DNA from: Prolixibacteraceae bacterium
GTDB lineage: Bacteria > Bacteroidota > Bacteroidia > Bacteroidales > Prolixibacteraceae
Assembly (NCBI GenBank): GCA_003516705.1
Contig: DPCJ01000158.1
Span: forward strand, 40,826-94,107
Direction of reading: 5' to 3'
DNA: 53,282 nt
A program made the position numbers and the translations under genes. Each line of letters opens with the position of its first letter. Within the stretch, counting starts at the first letter, position 1. Shown piece after piece: positions 33,787 through 41,954 of this stretch. The notes below the pieces were generated by a model that saw nothing but the letters and a program-made list of their open reading frames with translations, made no database searches and had not been told where the DNA came from.

Positions 33787-36207
33787 ATGAAAATCAAAAC
33801 ATTTTATCTGTTGTTGCTGACTCTTTTATTCGCGTTTTCATGCTCTGTCCAAAAACCAACTGAACGCGAAACCAATTTTAACTCCGGCTGGAAATTTATG
33901 CGTGCCGATGTTGCCGGTGCTGAACAACCTGGTTTTGACGATGCCGCCTGGCGGATGCTGGATTTACCTCACGATTACAGCATCGAAGACCTGCCTGTAA
34001 AAGATGGCGTAAAACAAATCGGGCCATTTTCTGAAGAAAGTGCCGGCGGTGCGTCAACGGGTCATGTGGTGGGTGGAACTGCCTGGTACCGCAAACATTT
34101 CAAACTTGAAAAAGCCGACGAAGGGAAATTGGTTCAGGTACTCTTTGATGGTGTTTATATGAATGCCGATGTGTGGATTAACGGCCACCACCTTGGAAAT
34201 CATCCTTATGGTTACACGGCTTTTGCTTTCGATTTAACGCCAAATCTCAATCCGGCCGGACAGGAAAATGTGCTGGCAGTGCAGGTGAAAAACGAAGGCA
34301 AAAACTCGCGCTGGTACAGTGGCTCGGGTATTTACCGCGACGTAAAACTTATTAAAACCAATCCGCTTCATGTTGATTTATGGGGAGTATTTGTAGCAAC
34401 GCCACAAGTTACCGACGAAAAAGCAACCGTGGCAGTTGATGTAACGCTGGTAAATGCTTCTGATGAGAATAAAAACTTCACCTATAAAATTGATTTTACC
34501 GACCCTGATGGCAAACCGGTTCCGGGATTGACCGATGAAAAAAGTCTGGAAGCGGGTAAAACATTTGTTTTCACGCAGGAATTTGCAATACCTGATTACA
34601 AATTGTGGTCGGTCGAAAAGCCGGACTTGTACAAAGTCAAGGTTCAGATACTTGAAAGTGGAAAAGTAATTGATGAGGTTACTGAAAATTTTGGTATCCG
34701 CACCACTGAATTTTCAGTAGAAAAAGGATTCCTTCTGAACGGGCAACCGGTTGAACTGAAAGGTGGTTGTTTGCACCACGACAACGGCCCGTTGGGTTCT
34801 GCCGCTTTTGAAACCGCGGAATACCGCAGGGTGAAAACAATGAAGGAAAATGGGTTCAACGCCATCCGCACTTCTCACAATCCGCCATCGAAACATTTTC
34901 TCGATGCCTGCGACAAACTGGGAATGTTGGTGATGGACGAATCGTTCGACCAGTGGCAGCGGCCTAAAAATCCGCAGGATTACAATTTGTATTTCGATCA
35001 GTGGTGGGAAAAAGACCTGGAAGCCATGGTAAAACGTGACAGAAATCACCCGTCAATTATCATCTGGAGTATCGGAAATGAAATCAACGAAAGAGCCGAT
35101 TCTTCGGGACTCGAAATCGCGCGCAAACTGAAAGCCAAAATTCTGGGAATGGATAAAACACGACCGGTAACTCAAGCTATTTGTCATTTCTGGGACCACC
35201 CGGGCTGGGGCTGGGAACGAACGGCTCCTGCTTTTGCGCAATTGGATGTACACGGCTACAATTACAGATGGGGCGATTATGAAGCTGACCATGCCAGTTT
35301 CCCTGAACGGATTATTATCGGAACCGAATCGTTTCCAAAAGAAGCTTTTGAAAACTGGCAAATGGTTGAAAAACATTCATACGTAATCGGCGATTTTGTG
35401 TGGACAGGCATGGATTATCTGGGCGAATCAGGAATCGGCCATACAAAACCCGATACAAGCAAAACCGGGTTTTTGCCTCCCTGGCCCTGGTTTAACGCCA
35501 ATTGCGGCGATATCAGTATTCTGGGTTACAAAAAGCCTCAGATGCTTTATCGTGATGTTGTCTGGAAAAACTCTGAACTCGAAATGCTTGTCCATGCACC
35601 AGTTGCTGAAGGATTGAAAGAAATTGTGAGTCAATGGGGCTGGCCCGAAGAGTGGAAAAGCTGGACCTGGGCTGGTAACGAGGGAAAAAAACTGCAGGTT
35701 TCGGTGTATTCACGCTGCGATTCGGTTCGGCTTGAACTAAACGGGAAATTGATAGGTAAAAAGGAGGTTTCAGAATCGACTAAACTTACGGCTCTATTTG
35801 ATGTTCCATACGAACCCGGTGAATTAACCGCAATCGGTATAAAAGATGGAAAGGAAATTGTGCGTCAATCGCTGAAAACCGCCGGAAAACCGGCCCAACT
35901 GAAAATCACATCCGAAGAAAACAATTTCGAAGGAATCAATAACGAGCTGGTTTATTTTAACATTGAAGTTTTAGATGAAAACGGGTTACTGGTTCCGAAT
36001 GCTGCAATTCCGGTTGAATTTGAAATTTCGGGCGGTGGAAAACTGCAGGCAGTTGGCAACGAAAACCCGGCAGAAATGCAGAGTTTTCAGCAACCACAGG
36101 TTAATTCGTACCGTGGGAAATGCCAGTTGATTGTAAGAAAAGACAAAACCGGCGCAGCTATTCAGGTTGCTGCAAAATCGGAAGGATTGACGTCTGGAAA
36201 AATTTGA
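33787..36207 (+). CDS. glycoside hydrolase family 2 lipoprotein, beta-galactosidase-like
   Basis: An 806-residue predicted lipoprotein with lipobox 'LLFAFSC' (C19). An N-terminal sugar-binding jelly roll (~25-190, 'FNSGWKFMRADVAGAEQPGFDDAAWRMLDLPHDYSIED') is followed by an immunoglobulin-like domain (~195-310) and the TIM-barrel (~310-600). The barrel contains 'GGCLHHDNGPLGSAAFETAEYRRVKTMKENGFNAIRTSHNPPS', acid/base E432 in 'IIWSIGNEIN' and nucleophile E514 in 'IIIGTESFP'. Two further beta domains close the protein. It is probably a periplasm- or surface-facing exo-beta-glycosidase; galactosidase is the default call but other sugars are possible. No SusC/SusD pair or other glycosidase lies nearby, so it is not part of a visible polysaccharide-utilisation locus. 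Confidence 0.92.
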   Translation: MKIKTFYLLLLTLLFAFSCSVQKPTERETNFNSGWKFMRADVAGAEQPGFDDAAWRMLDLPHDYSIEDLPVKDGVKQIGPFSEESAGGASTGHVVGGTAWYRKHFKLEKADEGKLVQVLFDGVYMNADVWINGHHLGNHPYGYTAFAFDLTPNLNPAGQENVLAVQVKNEGKNSRWYSGSGIYRDVKLIKTNPLHVDLWGVFVATPQVTDEKATVAVDVTLVNASDENKNFTYKIDFTDPDGKPVPGLTDEKSLEAGKTFVFTQEFAIPDYKLWSVEKPDLYKVKVQILESGKVIDEVTENFGIRTTEFSVEKGFLLNGQPVELKGGCLHHDNGPLGSAAFETAEYRRVKTMKENGFNAIRTSHNPPSKHFLDACDKLGMLVMDESFDQWQRPKNPQDYNLYFDQWWEKDLEAMVKRDRNHPSIIIWSIGNEINERADSSGLEIARKLKAKILGMDKTRPVTQAICHFWDHPGWGWERTAPAFAQLDVHGYNYRWGDYEADHASFPERIIIGTESFPKEAFENWQMVEKHSYVIGDFVWTGMDYLGESGIGHTKPDTSKTGFLPPWPWFNANCGDISILGYKKPQMLYRDVVWKNSELEMLVHAPVAEGLKEIVSQWGWPEEWKSWTWAGNEGKKLQVSVYSRCDSVRLELNGKLIGKKEVSESTKLTALFDVPYEPGELTAIGIKDGKEIVRQSLKTAGKPAQLKITSEENNFEGINNELVYFNIEVLDENGLLVPNAAIPVEFEISGGGKLQAVGNENPAEMQSFQQPQVNSYRGKCQLIVRKDKTGAAIQVAAKSEGLTSGKI

Positions 36208-36215
36208 AAATATTA

Positions 36216-36264
36216 AACACGAAGACACAATGATAATCGATTCGTATCCTTGTGTCTTTGTGTT
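36216..36264. terminator. bidirectional hairpin between the GH2 gene and the heme operon
   Basis: Arms AACACGAAGACACAA (36216-36230) and TTGTGTCTTTGTGTT (36250-36264) match at 14 of 15 positions across a 19-base loop. It sits between two convergent genes and reaches the stop codon of the minus-strand one. The right arm is the TTTGTGTCTTTGTG-type dispersed repeat. There is no clean T-run, so the termination role is uncertain. Confidence 0.5.
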
Positions 36265-36554
36265 CATTTCACTTTTCTATAAGGTTTCCAAGTATACATT
36301 TTCCTTCCGGCAAACTGTCCCAGGAAAAAACTGCCCAGCAGAAAAGGAGCCAGAATCCAGGTTAAATCCAAATCGTGAAATTTACGAATGTAGATTACCA
36401 GTGGAACCGGTGCATGGATGGCCACAAACCACCAGAACGACAGTTTCCGGAGACCACCGCGGATATATCCGAACGGAAGGTTAACGATAAAAGTGGCGAC
36501 ACAGGTATAAAAAAGGCGCCATTCAAAAGTGAGCATATTATCGAAAAAGTGCAT
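36264..36554 (-). CDS. small membrane protein, last gene of the heme operon
   Basis: A 96-residue protein from the ATG at 36554, 7 bases after the hemH stop; a TTG at 36560 would add two residues. At least three hydrophobic segments are visible: 'RLFYTCVATFIVNLPFGYI', 'LSFWWFVAIHAPVPLVIYI' and 'LTWILAPFLLGSFFLGQFA'. A basic tail, 'GRKMYTWKPYRKVK', is probably cytoplasmic. I recognise no family; it is too short for HemJ or CopD. H10 aside, 'AIHAP' and 'KFHDLDL' offer possible ligands but no established heme motif. The tight spacing behind hemN-hemG-hemH makes co-expression likely and suggests a role linked to heme synthesis at the membrane, which is inference only. Confidence 0.7.
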   Translation of the reverse strand: MHFFDNMLTFEWRLFYTCVATFIVNLPFGYIRGGLRKLSFWWFVAIHAPVPLVIYIRKFHDLDLTWILAPFLLGSFFLGQFAGRKMYTWKPYRKVK

Positions 36555-36561
36555 CGGCAAA

Positions 36562-37575
36562 TCAGTGTTTGTTGGTAATCATTTGGTAAATGGTTTCTAT
36601 CCAGTCGTTGTTTGCGTTCAGACTTTCTACAAGCTGAACTTTTTCTCCGCCGTGTTCCGCAAAAATTTCCTGGTATTCAATGCCAATTTCCACAATGGTT
36701 TCAAGGCAATCGGCAATAAAGGCAGGCGCTGCAATCAGTATTCGTTTTTTACCCTCTTTTGCCAGCCGGATAACTTCTTCATCTGAAAAAGGGTTCAGCC
36801 AGTTTTTGGTAAGCCGGCTCTGAAAAGCCACTGAATACGCCGATTTTGGAAGGCCCAACTCCTTTGCCAGCAGCCTTGTGGTTTCGTAACAGGTAGCTTT
36901 ATAGCAAAAATTACCGTGAGCGGGCAATCCCGTTTCGCACTGACAACCGGCTGTTTTTATTTCGGGATGCACCCGGTCGGTTTGACTGAACGGCAATCCG
37001 TGGTACGAAAAAATAATGTGGTCGTAACTGGCAGGATTGTATTTGCTGATTTGCGCAGCAAAAGCTTTGATAAATCCGGGATTGTCGTAAAACTGGCTGA
37101 TGATGCTGATTTCCGGAATCACATTCCACTTAGCCATTTCTGAATTAACAAGCTGAACAATGGTTCCAGTGGTTGATGACGCATATTGCGGAAACATTGG
37201 TAATACCACAATTTCGTCGAATCGTTTTTCCTGAATGATTTTCAAAGCTGCTTTCAGCGAAGGATTCTGGTAGCGCATTCTCACAAAAACAGTGAAATTT
37301 TCACCCAATTTTTCCTGCAACTTATCACGTGTTTCGTTCGAAATAACCAGGAGCGGCGAACCTTTTTCAGTCCAAAGTTTCTGGTAGAGTTTTGTCGATT
37401 TGGGTGCCCGAAACGGAACAATAATCAGGTTCACCAATATTTTCTGCAACAGCCACGGCAAGTCAATCACTCGGCGGTCGTTCAGAAATTCAAACAAATA
37501 TTTCCTGACAGCCGGAACTGTCGGGGCATCCGGAGTTCCAACATTGGCTAATATAACTGCAGTTTTTTTTGTCAT
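36562..37575 (-). CDS. hemH: ferrochelatase HemH
   Basis: A 337-residue ferrochelatase, which inserts Fe2+ into the porphyrin. 'TAVILANVGTPDAPTVPAVRKYLFEFLNDRRVIDLP' is the family opening. 'IIFSYHGLPFSQTDRVHPEIKTAGCQC' holds the catalytic His, and 'YSVAFQSRLTKNWLNPFSDE' followed by 'ILIAAPAFIADCLETIVEIGIEYQEIFAEHGGEKVQLVESLNANNDWIE' completes the fold, including the conserved acidic metal-path residues. It may use protoporphyrin or coproporphyrin depending on the pathway branch. It lies 14 bases behind hemG in the operon. Confidence 0.95.
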   Translation of the reverse strand: MTKKTAVILANVGTPDAPTVPAVRKYLFEFLNDRRVIDLPWLLQKILVNLIIVPFRAPKSTKLYQKLWTEKGSPLLVISNETRDKLQEKLGENFTVFVRMRYQNPSLKAALKIIQEKRFDEIVVLPMFPQYASSTTGTIVQLVNSEMAKWNVIPEISIISQFYDNPGFIKAFAAQISKYNPASYDHIIFSYHGLPFSQTDRVHPEIKTAGCQCETGLPAHGNFCYKATCYETTRLLAKELGLPKSAYSVAFQSRLTKNWLNPFSDEEVIRLAKEGKKRILIAAPAFIADCLETIVEIGIEYQEIFAEHGGEKVQLVESLNANNDWIETIYQMITNKH

Positions 37576-37589
37576 TTTTCAGTCTGAAA

Positions 37590-38963
37590 TCAGTTGAGTT
37601 CTTCGGCAATGGTTCGTGCCTGTTTAATACGGTCGGCCATGCCGATTCCGTCGCGGATATTTCCGGCCAGAATCAAACCGGGGTATTTTTGCTGAATCAG
37701 GCCAATGATTTCGAATCGTTTACCCGAACTCAGTCCGTATTGCGGAATCGCGTATTTGTACCTGAAAATTTCAAACAAATCGGGTCTGAAAATGGGCATT
37801 CCCATCATTTGCCGAAACTCGCGCGAAATCGTATCTTCAATTTCCTCATCTTCCATTTCAAAAATTTCGGGTCGTTTGGTGCCGCCTAAAAACACAGAAA
37901 GCAGCGCACCATTTTTGGGTGCACGGCCACTGAGAAACGACGAGGTAAACAAAACACCCAGAATATCGCGTTGTTCGATTGTTGGAACCAGGCCGCCAAA
38001 AGCTTTCAGGTTAATGCCTTTCCAGTTTCGGTAACCCACAACGGCCTGCACCACCGATGCATATTTCAGTTCCTCAAAGGGCGCTTTTTCTTCGGACGAA
38101 AGAAAAGGTAAAAGATTTCCCAATTCGTAACCACCGACAGTAGTAATCACTTTTCCAGACTGAATGGTAATATTTTCGCCGTTAATTTCGGTGCTGATTT
38201 CAAACCCGTTTTCTGTTTTGCTAACAGTTGTATTTTTTGCATTCAGCAAAATACTTTCAGTACCCACTTTTTCAGTGAGCGCAACAATCAGATTTTTCAA
38301 ACCGCCTTTTGCCGAAAAAACTTCACGGGTGGCTTTTTGCAATCGCGGGTTGTTTTTCCGCTCTTTTGCCTTTTGCATTGTCCCTTTGATAAAGCTGCCG
38401 TAATTCTGTTCCAATGCGTACAATTTTGGCAGAGCGAACCTCGGAATCAGGTAATTGGTATCGCCAGCATAAACACCCGAAATAAAAGGGTCAACCGCGT
38501 AATTCAGAAAGCTGACACCCAACCGGCGTTTAACAAAATCGGCCAGGTTTTCGTCGGGATTTGTGCCTTTTTTGCGGAACGGCTCGCCCAAAATTCTGAA
38601 TTTGTCGCCCAAAGAAAAAAGCGGAGTGGTGACAGCCGAAAACAACCCCGAAGGAATGGCGCGCCATTTTCCTTTTTTCCAGATGAGGCGGCGTTTTGCA
38701 TCAGGATTGGCAGCTTCAAAAGTGCAAAGTCCTTCCAGTTCCTCAAACAATTCGGCTACCTCCGGGTTTCCCACAACACCTGTGTTGGGGCCTTTTTCGT
38801 AAACAAACTCGTCGTCTTTTACCGATTGAATCACACCACCTGTTTTGGCCGATTTTTCAACAATCAGCACCTCTTTTCCCTGTTTTTTCAGGTAAAAAGC
38901 CAGTGTCAGCCCGGTTAGTCCGGCGCCGATGATTACAATTTGTTTTTTGTCCACACTGTTCAT
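37590..38963 (-). CDS. hemG: FAD-dependent protoporphyrinogen (or coproporphyrinogen) oxidase
   Basis: A 457-residue flavoprotein of the HemY/PPOX type, called hemG in Bacteroidota annotation. 'KQIVIIGAGLTGLTLAFYLKKQGKEVLIVEKSAKTGGVIQSV' is the FAD-binding Rossmann motif and the C-terminal 'PGLILAGNIRDGIGMADRIKQARTIAEEL' the second FAD contact. It oxidises a porphyrinogen to the porphyrin. Whether the substrate is protoporphyrinogen IX or coproporphyrinogen III cannot be settled by eye, but the neighbouring HemN-type enzyme, which makes protoporphyrinogen, favours the former. It is immediately adjacent to hemN (no gap) and just ahead of hemH. Confidence 0.9.
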   Translation of the reverse strand: MNSVDKKQIVIIGAGLTGLTLAFYLKKQGKEVLIVEKSAKTGGVIQSVKDDEFVYEKGPNTGVVGNPEVAELFEELEGLCTFEAANPDAKRRLIWKKGKWRAIPSGLFSAVTTPLFSLGDKFRILGEPFRKKGTNPDENLADFVKRRLGVSFLNYAVDPFISGVYAGDTNYLIPRFALPKLYALEQNYGSFIKGTMQKAKERKNNPRLQKATREVFSAKGGLKNLIVALTEKVGTESILLNAKNTTVSKTENGFEISTEINGENITIQSGKVITTVGGYELGNLLPFLSSEEKAPFEELKYASVVQAVVGYRNWKGINLKAFGGLVPTIEQRDILGVLFTSSFLSGRAPKNGALLSVFLGGTKRPEIFEMEDEEIEDTISREFRQMMGMPIFRPDLFEIFRYKYAIPQYGLSSGKRFEIIGLIQQKYPGLILAGNIRDGIGMADRIKQARTIAEELN

Positions 38964-40340
38964 TTACAATGCTTTTGAAAATTTTTGTAACGCATTTTTC
39001 AGATTTGGGTCAAATGCTGCCGCAATATTACGAACAAAGAATTTTCCTTTTTCTGACACTTCCACACTTTCCGCATCAAAATTTACAAGTTCGTCGTTTA
39101 CAAAACCTTCAAAAGCCTGTGCTTCAAAACCCACAATTCCCCTGATTTCTTCGGGTGAAACGGCAAATCTTCCGGCGGCTTCGTTCCACGAAAGGTAGTG
39201 GTTACACATGATTTCGTTAATTACGTGCCTGATAATTTTTTCAGTTTTGCTGAGCGAATAGCCTTTTTCGATAAAGAAATTTCCTTTGTTGATTTCTTCG
39301 ACATACTGATTTGTGTCTTTGGCATTTTGCGCGTAGGCACTTTCCATCTGGCTGATTCCTGTGGCACCGAAAGCATAAACCTGTCCTGTGGTTTCGCGGG
39401 TGCAATATCCCTGAAAATTGCGGTGCAGCGTGCGGTTTTTCACGGCAATATACAAATCGTCGTTTTCGCGGGCATAATGGTCGAGACCGATGGCTTTGTA
39501 CCCGGTTTGCGTGAGGACATTGTAAGCCGCCTCAAACATTTCGAGTTTTTCGGAAGCCTGTGGAAGCCCGCGCACTTCCAGAATTTTCTGAGCTTTTTTT
39601 ATCCACGGAATGTGTGCATACGAAAAAGTCACCAGCCTGTCGGGCGAAATTCGGGCGGCACGTTCCATGGTTTCGGTAAACGATTTTACATCCTGATAAG
39701 GCAGGCCGTAAATAAAATCGAAATTGACACCAATATTTTTGTGGCTGCGAATCATGGTAACCAGCTCTTCAACCGGAATTTCCGGGGCATCGCGGTTTAC
39801 ATTGTCCAACACTTTTTGGTTGAAATCCTGAATGCCGAGACTGATGCGGTTAAACCCGCTTTTTACCAAGGAGTCGATGTAACTGGCATCCAGCATGGCC
39901 GGGTGGCATTCCATGGCAATTTCGGGATTCGCAATGAATTGAAAATTTTGATGAATCACAGCCATAATTTCTTCCACCATTTCCACCGGCAGCGAGTTGG
40001 GCGTGCCGCCTCCCCAGTGTATTTGCGAAACTTTCCGCCGTGGGTCGAGGTATTTTTTCACCATCACAATCTCTTTCTTCACTGCATCGACATAAATCCG
40101 CATCATTTGTTTGTTGCGCGTCAGGTGTGTGTTGCAGCCACAGTAATGACAAATTTTCGGGCAAAAAGGAATGTGGATATAAATGGAAATATTTTCGGGC
40201 GCTTCGTGATTTGAGGTCTCAATCGCCTGAATATACTCGCTGTTTCCGAATTCGTTTACAAAAAAATTGGCCGGCGGGTAACTGGTGTAACGCGGCACTG
40301 GCACGTTGTATTTTTCTATCAGACTAAAATCTGGTTTCAT
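38964..40340 (-). CDS. hemN: oxygen-independent coproporphyrinogen III oxidase HemN
   Basis: A 458-residue radical SAM enzyme that converts coproporphyrinogen III to protoporphyrinogen IX without oxygen. The cluster motif 'HIPFCPKICHYCGCNTHLTR' gives C60, C64, C67 plus C69, the CxxxCxxCxC pattern of true HemN rather than HemW. 'VSQIHWGGGTPNSLP' and 'MECHPAMLD', then 'RISLGIQDFNQKVLDNVNR', 'GVNFDFIYGLPYQDVKSF' and 'AIGLDHYAREND', follow in the expected order. It is the first gene of the hemN-hemG-hemH operon. An oxygen-independent enzyme suggests that the cell makes heme under anaerobic or microaerobic conditions. Confidence 0.96.
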   Translation of the reverse strand: MKPDFSLIEKYNVPVPRYTSYPPANFFVNEFGNSEYIQAIETSNHEAPENISIYIHIPFCPKICHYCGCNTHLTRNKQMMRIYVDAVKKEIVMVKKYLDPRRKVSQIHWGGGTPNSLPVEMVEEIMAVIHQNFQFIANPEIAMECHPAMLDASYIDSLVKSGFNRISLGIQDFNQKVLDNVNRDAPEIPVEELVTMIRSHKNIGVNFDFIYGLPYQDVKSFTETMERAARISPDRLVTFSYAHIPWIKKAQKILEVRGLPQASEKLEMFEAAYNVLTQTGYKAIGLDHYARENDDLYIAVKNRTLHRNFQGYCTRETTGQVYAFGATGISQMESAYAQNAKDTNQYVEEINKGNFFIEKGYSLSKTEKIIRHVINEIMCNHYLSWNEAAGRFAVSPEEIRGIVGFEAQAFEGFVNDELVNFDAESVEVSEKGKFFVRNIAAAFDPNLKNALQKFSKAL

Positions 40341-40682
40341 ATTTTCAAAGTGTATTTAATGCTCAAACCTATTTTACAAATTCAAAATTTACTTCCTGCA
40401 ATTCCCCCTTTCAGGGGGGTGAATTCTTCCTGTTTCCAGTACTTTCTTTTTAGAAGAAAATAAGGAATAATCAATAGAAATAAAAAATCAGAAAGTATTA
40501 AAAAACATGAATATTTGAATATAACTTCTTGATTTCTCATTCCTTATTCGATGTTTTACATTCAAAATTTTGAGGAAGGAAGGGGGTGAGACCCCTTATC
40601 TAATCTTAAAAAACATTTTCTCACCCCTTTAGTTTCCTCAAGGGCTACTGCCCCCAATATCAAAACCTTATCTAAAAAAAAT
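40341..40682. other. intergenic region between hemN and the MFS gene, with inverted repeat
   Basis: No gene is supportable in these ~340 bases. An imperfect inverted repeat spans 40570-40641: the left arm begins TTGAGGAA and ends GGGGTGAG, the right arm begins CTCACCCC and ends TTCCTCAA, with a 29-base AT-rich loop. A short CCCCCTTTCAGGGGGG hairpin lies at 40403-40418 or close to it, and TTCAAAATTT occurs at both 40381 and 40561. The pattern may be a degraded short mobile repeat or a terminator for the MFS gene. Confidence 0.5.
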
Positions 40683-41945
40683 CTATTGCATAGTTTTATC
40701 CGGTAATTCAACCCCGGCTTCAACAATCGGGCACCGTTTTTCGGTACTGTAAAAATCGGGTTTGAAAAGCAACGGAATTAAAATAACGAGCAGGATTGCC
40801 AGCCCGATTTCAATCGCAAACAGTCCGCGGTAACCAATTGCATCGGCAATTTTTCCGCTCATCACCGCAATGATGAGGCTACTTAAATGGGTAACCACAA
40901 TTTGTATGGTAAAGTCGGTTCCTTCGCGGCCCTGGCGCACCACTTTCATACTCAGCGTGTACACAAACACCGACGACATGGCATAAGCGCTCCACAACAA
41001 TGCTACCCCAATGTAAATGAGGTAAAGCTGGTGCGATGAATAGGTAAGCGCAAAAAAGTAAATGGCCACCACAACATTAAACAGCGGAAAAAACCAGATG
41101 GAGCGGGTAACGCTTCGTTTGCGGATAAGAAAGCCGGCTGGCAGCGTCATCAGCACGCCGCAGGCCGTTCCGAAAATACCTGAAATCACCCCGATTTGTT
41201 TGATGTTGTAGCCCAAATCAACAAAATAGGGTTTTATCATGGTTAAAATTCCAATCAATCCTGAATAAAAAAGGAAAAGCAAAACAAGGTGGCCTGCAAT
41301 TCGTTTCTGTTTGAAAAAATGCACGAACTCGAGCGGCGAAATGTTTTTCCGCGACTTTTCGAGCTCCCGATTGGTGTGGTTTTTAAACAACATCACCGGA
41401 ATAAGCGCCACCATTACAAACAATGCCAGGCAGAAAAGCAGCGGTTTCCAGCCCCAGTAATGATAAATCACAAGTAACACGCCAGTTCCCATCATAGTGC
41501 CGATAAAACTTCCGGCCGACTGCATGCTGTTACCAATACTTCTTTCCTTTTCCTTCAGGATTAAAATGGCAAACGCGTCGGTGGCAATGTCCTGCGTGGC
41601 AGAGGCGATAAACGCAATAACCATCAGAATGATTATCAGCATGAAATCGGTTTCGAGACTGAAAAAACCCACGCTAGCCACAATAACAGCGTAAAACAAC
41701 TCCGAACCGATAATCCATTTGCGGTATTGTTTCGACGACTGACTTGTCTTATCGACTGCTGGCGCCCACAGAAATTTAAATATCCACGGAAGTTTGATGA
41801 GCTGCAGATAACCGATTGATTCGAGCGAATAGTGTTCCTGGCGCATAATCACCGGAATTACCGTTGAGAAAAAACTCATCGGAATCGACTGCGCCAGGTA
41901 AAGGCTGAGCAGCGTAAAATATTTGTTGATTTCCTTTTTGTTCAT
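40683..41945 (-). CDS. AmpG/RhtX-like major facilitator transporter
   Basis: A 420-residue protein with about 12 membrane segments. The start 'INKYFTLLSLYLAQSIPMSFFSTVIPVIMRQEHYSLESIGYLQLIKLPWIFKFLWAPAVDKTSQSSKQYRKWIIGSELFYAVIVA' is characteristic of the AmpG-type (PAT) branch of the major facilitator superfamily. 'DIATDAFAILILKEKERSIGNSMQSAGSFIGTMMGTGVLLVIY' is its second signature. Members of this branch carry muropeptides (AmpG) or siderophores (RhtX/FptX). The TonB-dependent receptor gene ends 9 bases upstream, so outer-membrane receptor plus inner-membrane importer form one unit, favouring a siderophore or similar chelate as substrate. The actual substrate is unproven. Confidence 0.85.
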   Translation of the reverse strand: MNKKEINKYFTLLSLYLAQSIPMSFFSTVIPVIMRQEHYSLESIGYLQLIKLPWIFKFLWAPAVDKTSQSSKQYRKWIIGSELFYAVIVASVGFFSLETDFMLIIILMVIAFIASATQDIATDAFAILILKEKERSIGNSMQSAGSFIGTMMGTGVLLVIYHYWGWKPLLFCLALFVMVALIPVMLFKNHTNRELEKSRKNISPLEFVHFFKQKRIAGHLVLLFLFYSGLIGILTMIKPYFVDLGYNIKQIGVISGIFGTACGVLMTLPAGFLIRKRSVTRSIWFFPLFNVVVAIYFFALTYSSHQLYLIYIGVALLWSAYAMSSVFVYTLSMKVVRQGREGTDFTIQIVVTHLSSLIIAVMSGKIADAIGYRGLFAIEIGLAILLVILIPLLFKPDFYSTEKRCPIVEAGVELPDKTMQ

Positions 41946-41954
41946 TGGTTAAAA

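Noticed and set aside
33787..36207. GH2 gene as part of a polysaccharide-utilisation locus
   Set aside because: Neighbours are an aldehyde dehydrogenase and heme genes; no SusC/SusD or other carbohydrate gene is linked.
38337..38918. 193-residue plus-strand open frame
   Set aside because: Antisense shadow of the FAD-dependent oxidase gene; no signal peptide, motif or plausible start context.
39198..40214. 338-residue open frame on the plus strand
   Set aside because: It is the mirror of hemN, whose radical SAM motifs on the minus strand are unambiguous; the plus-strand product has no recognisable domain.
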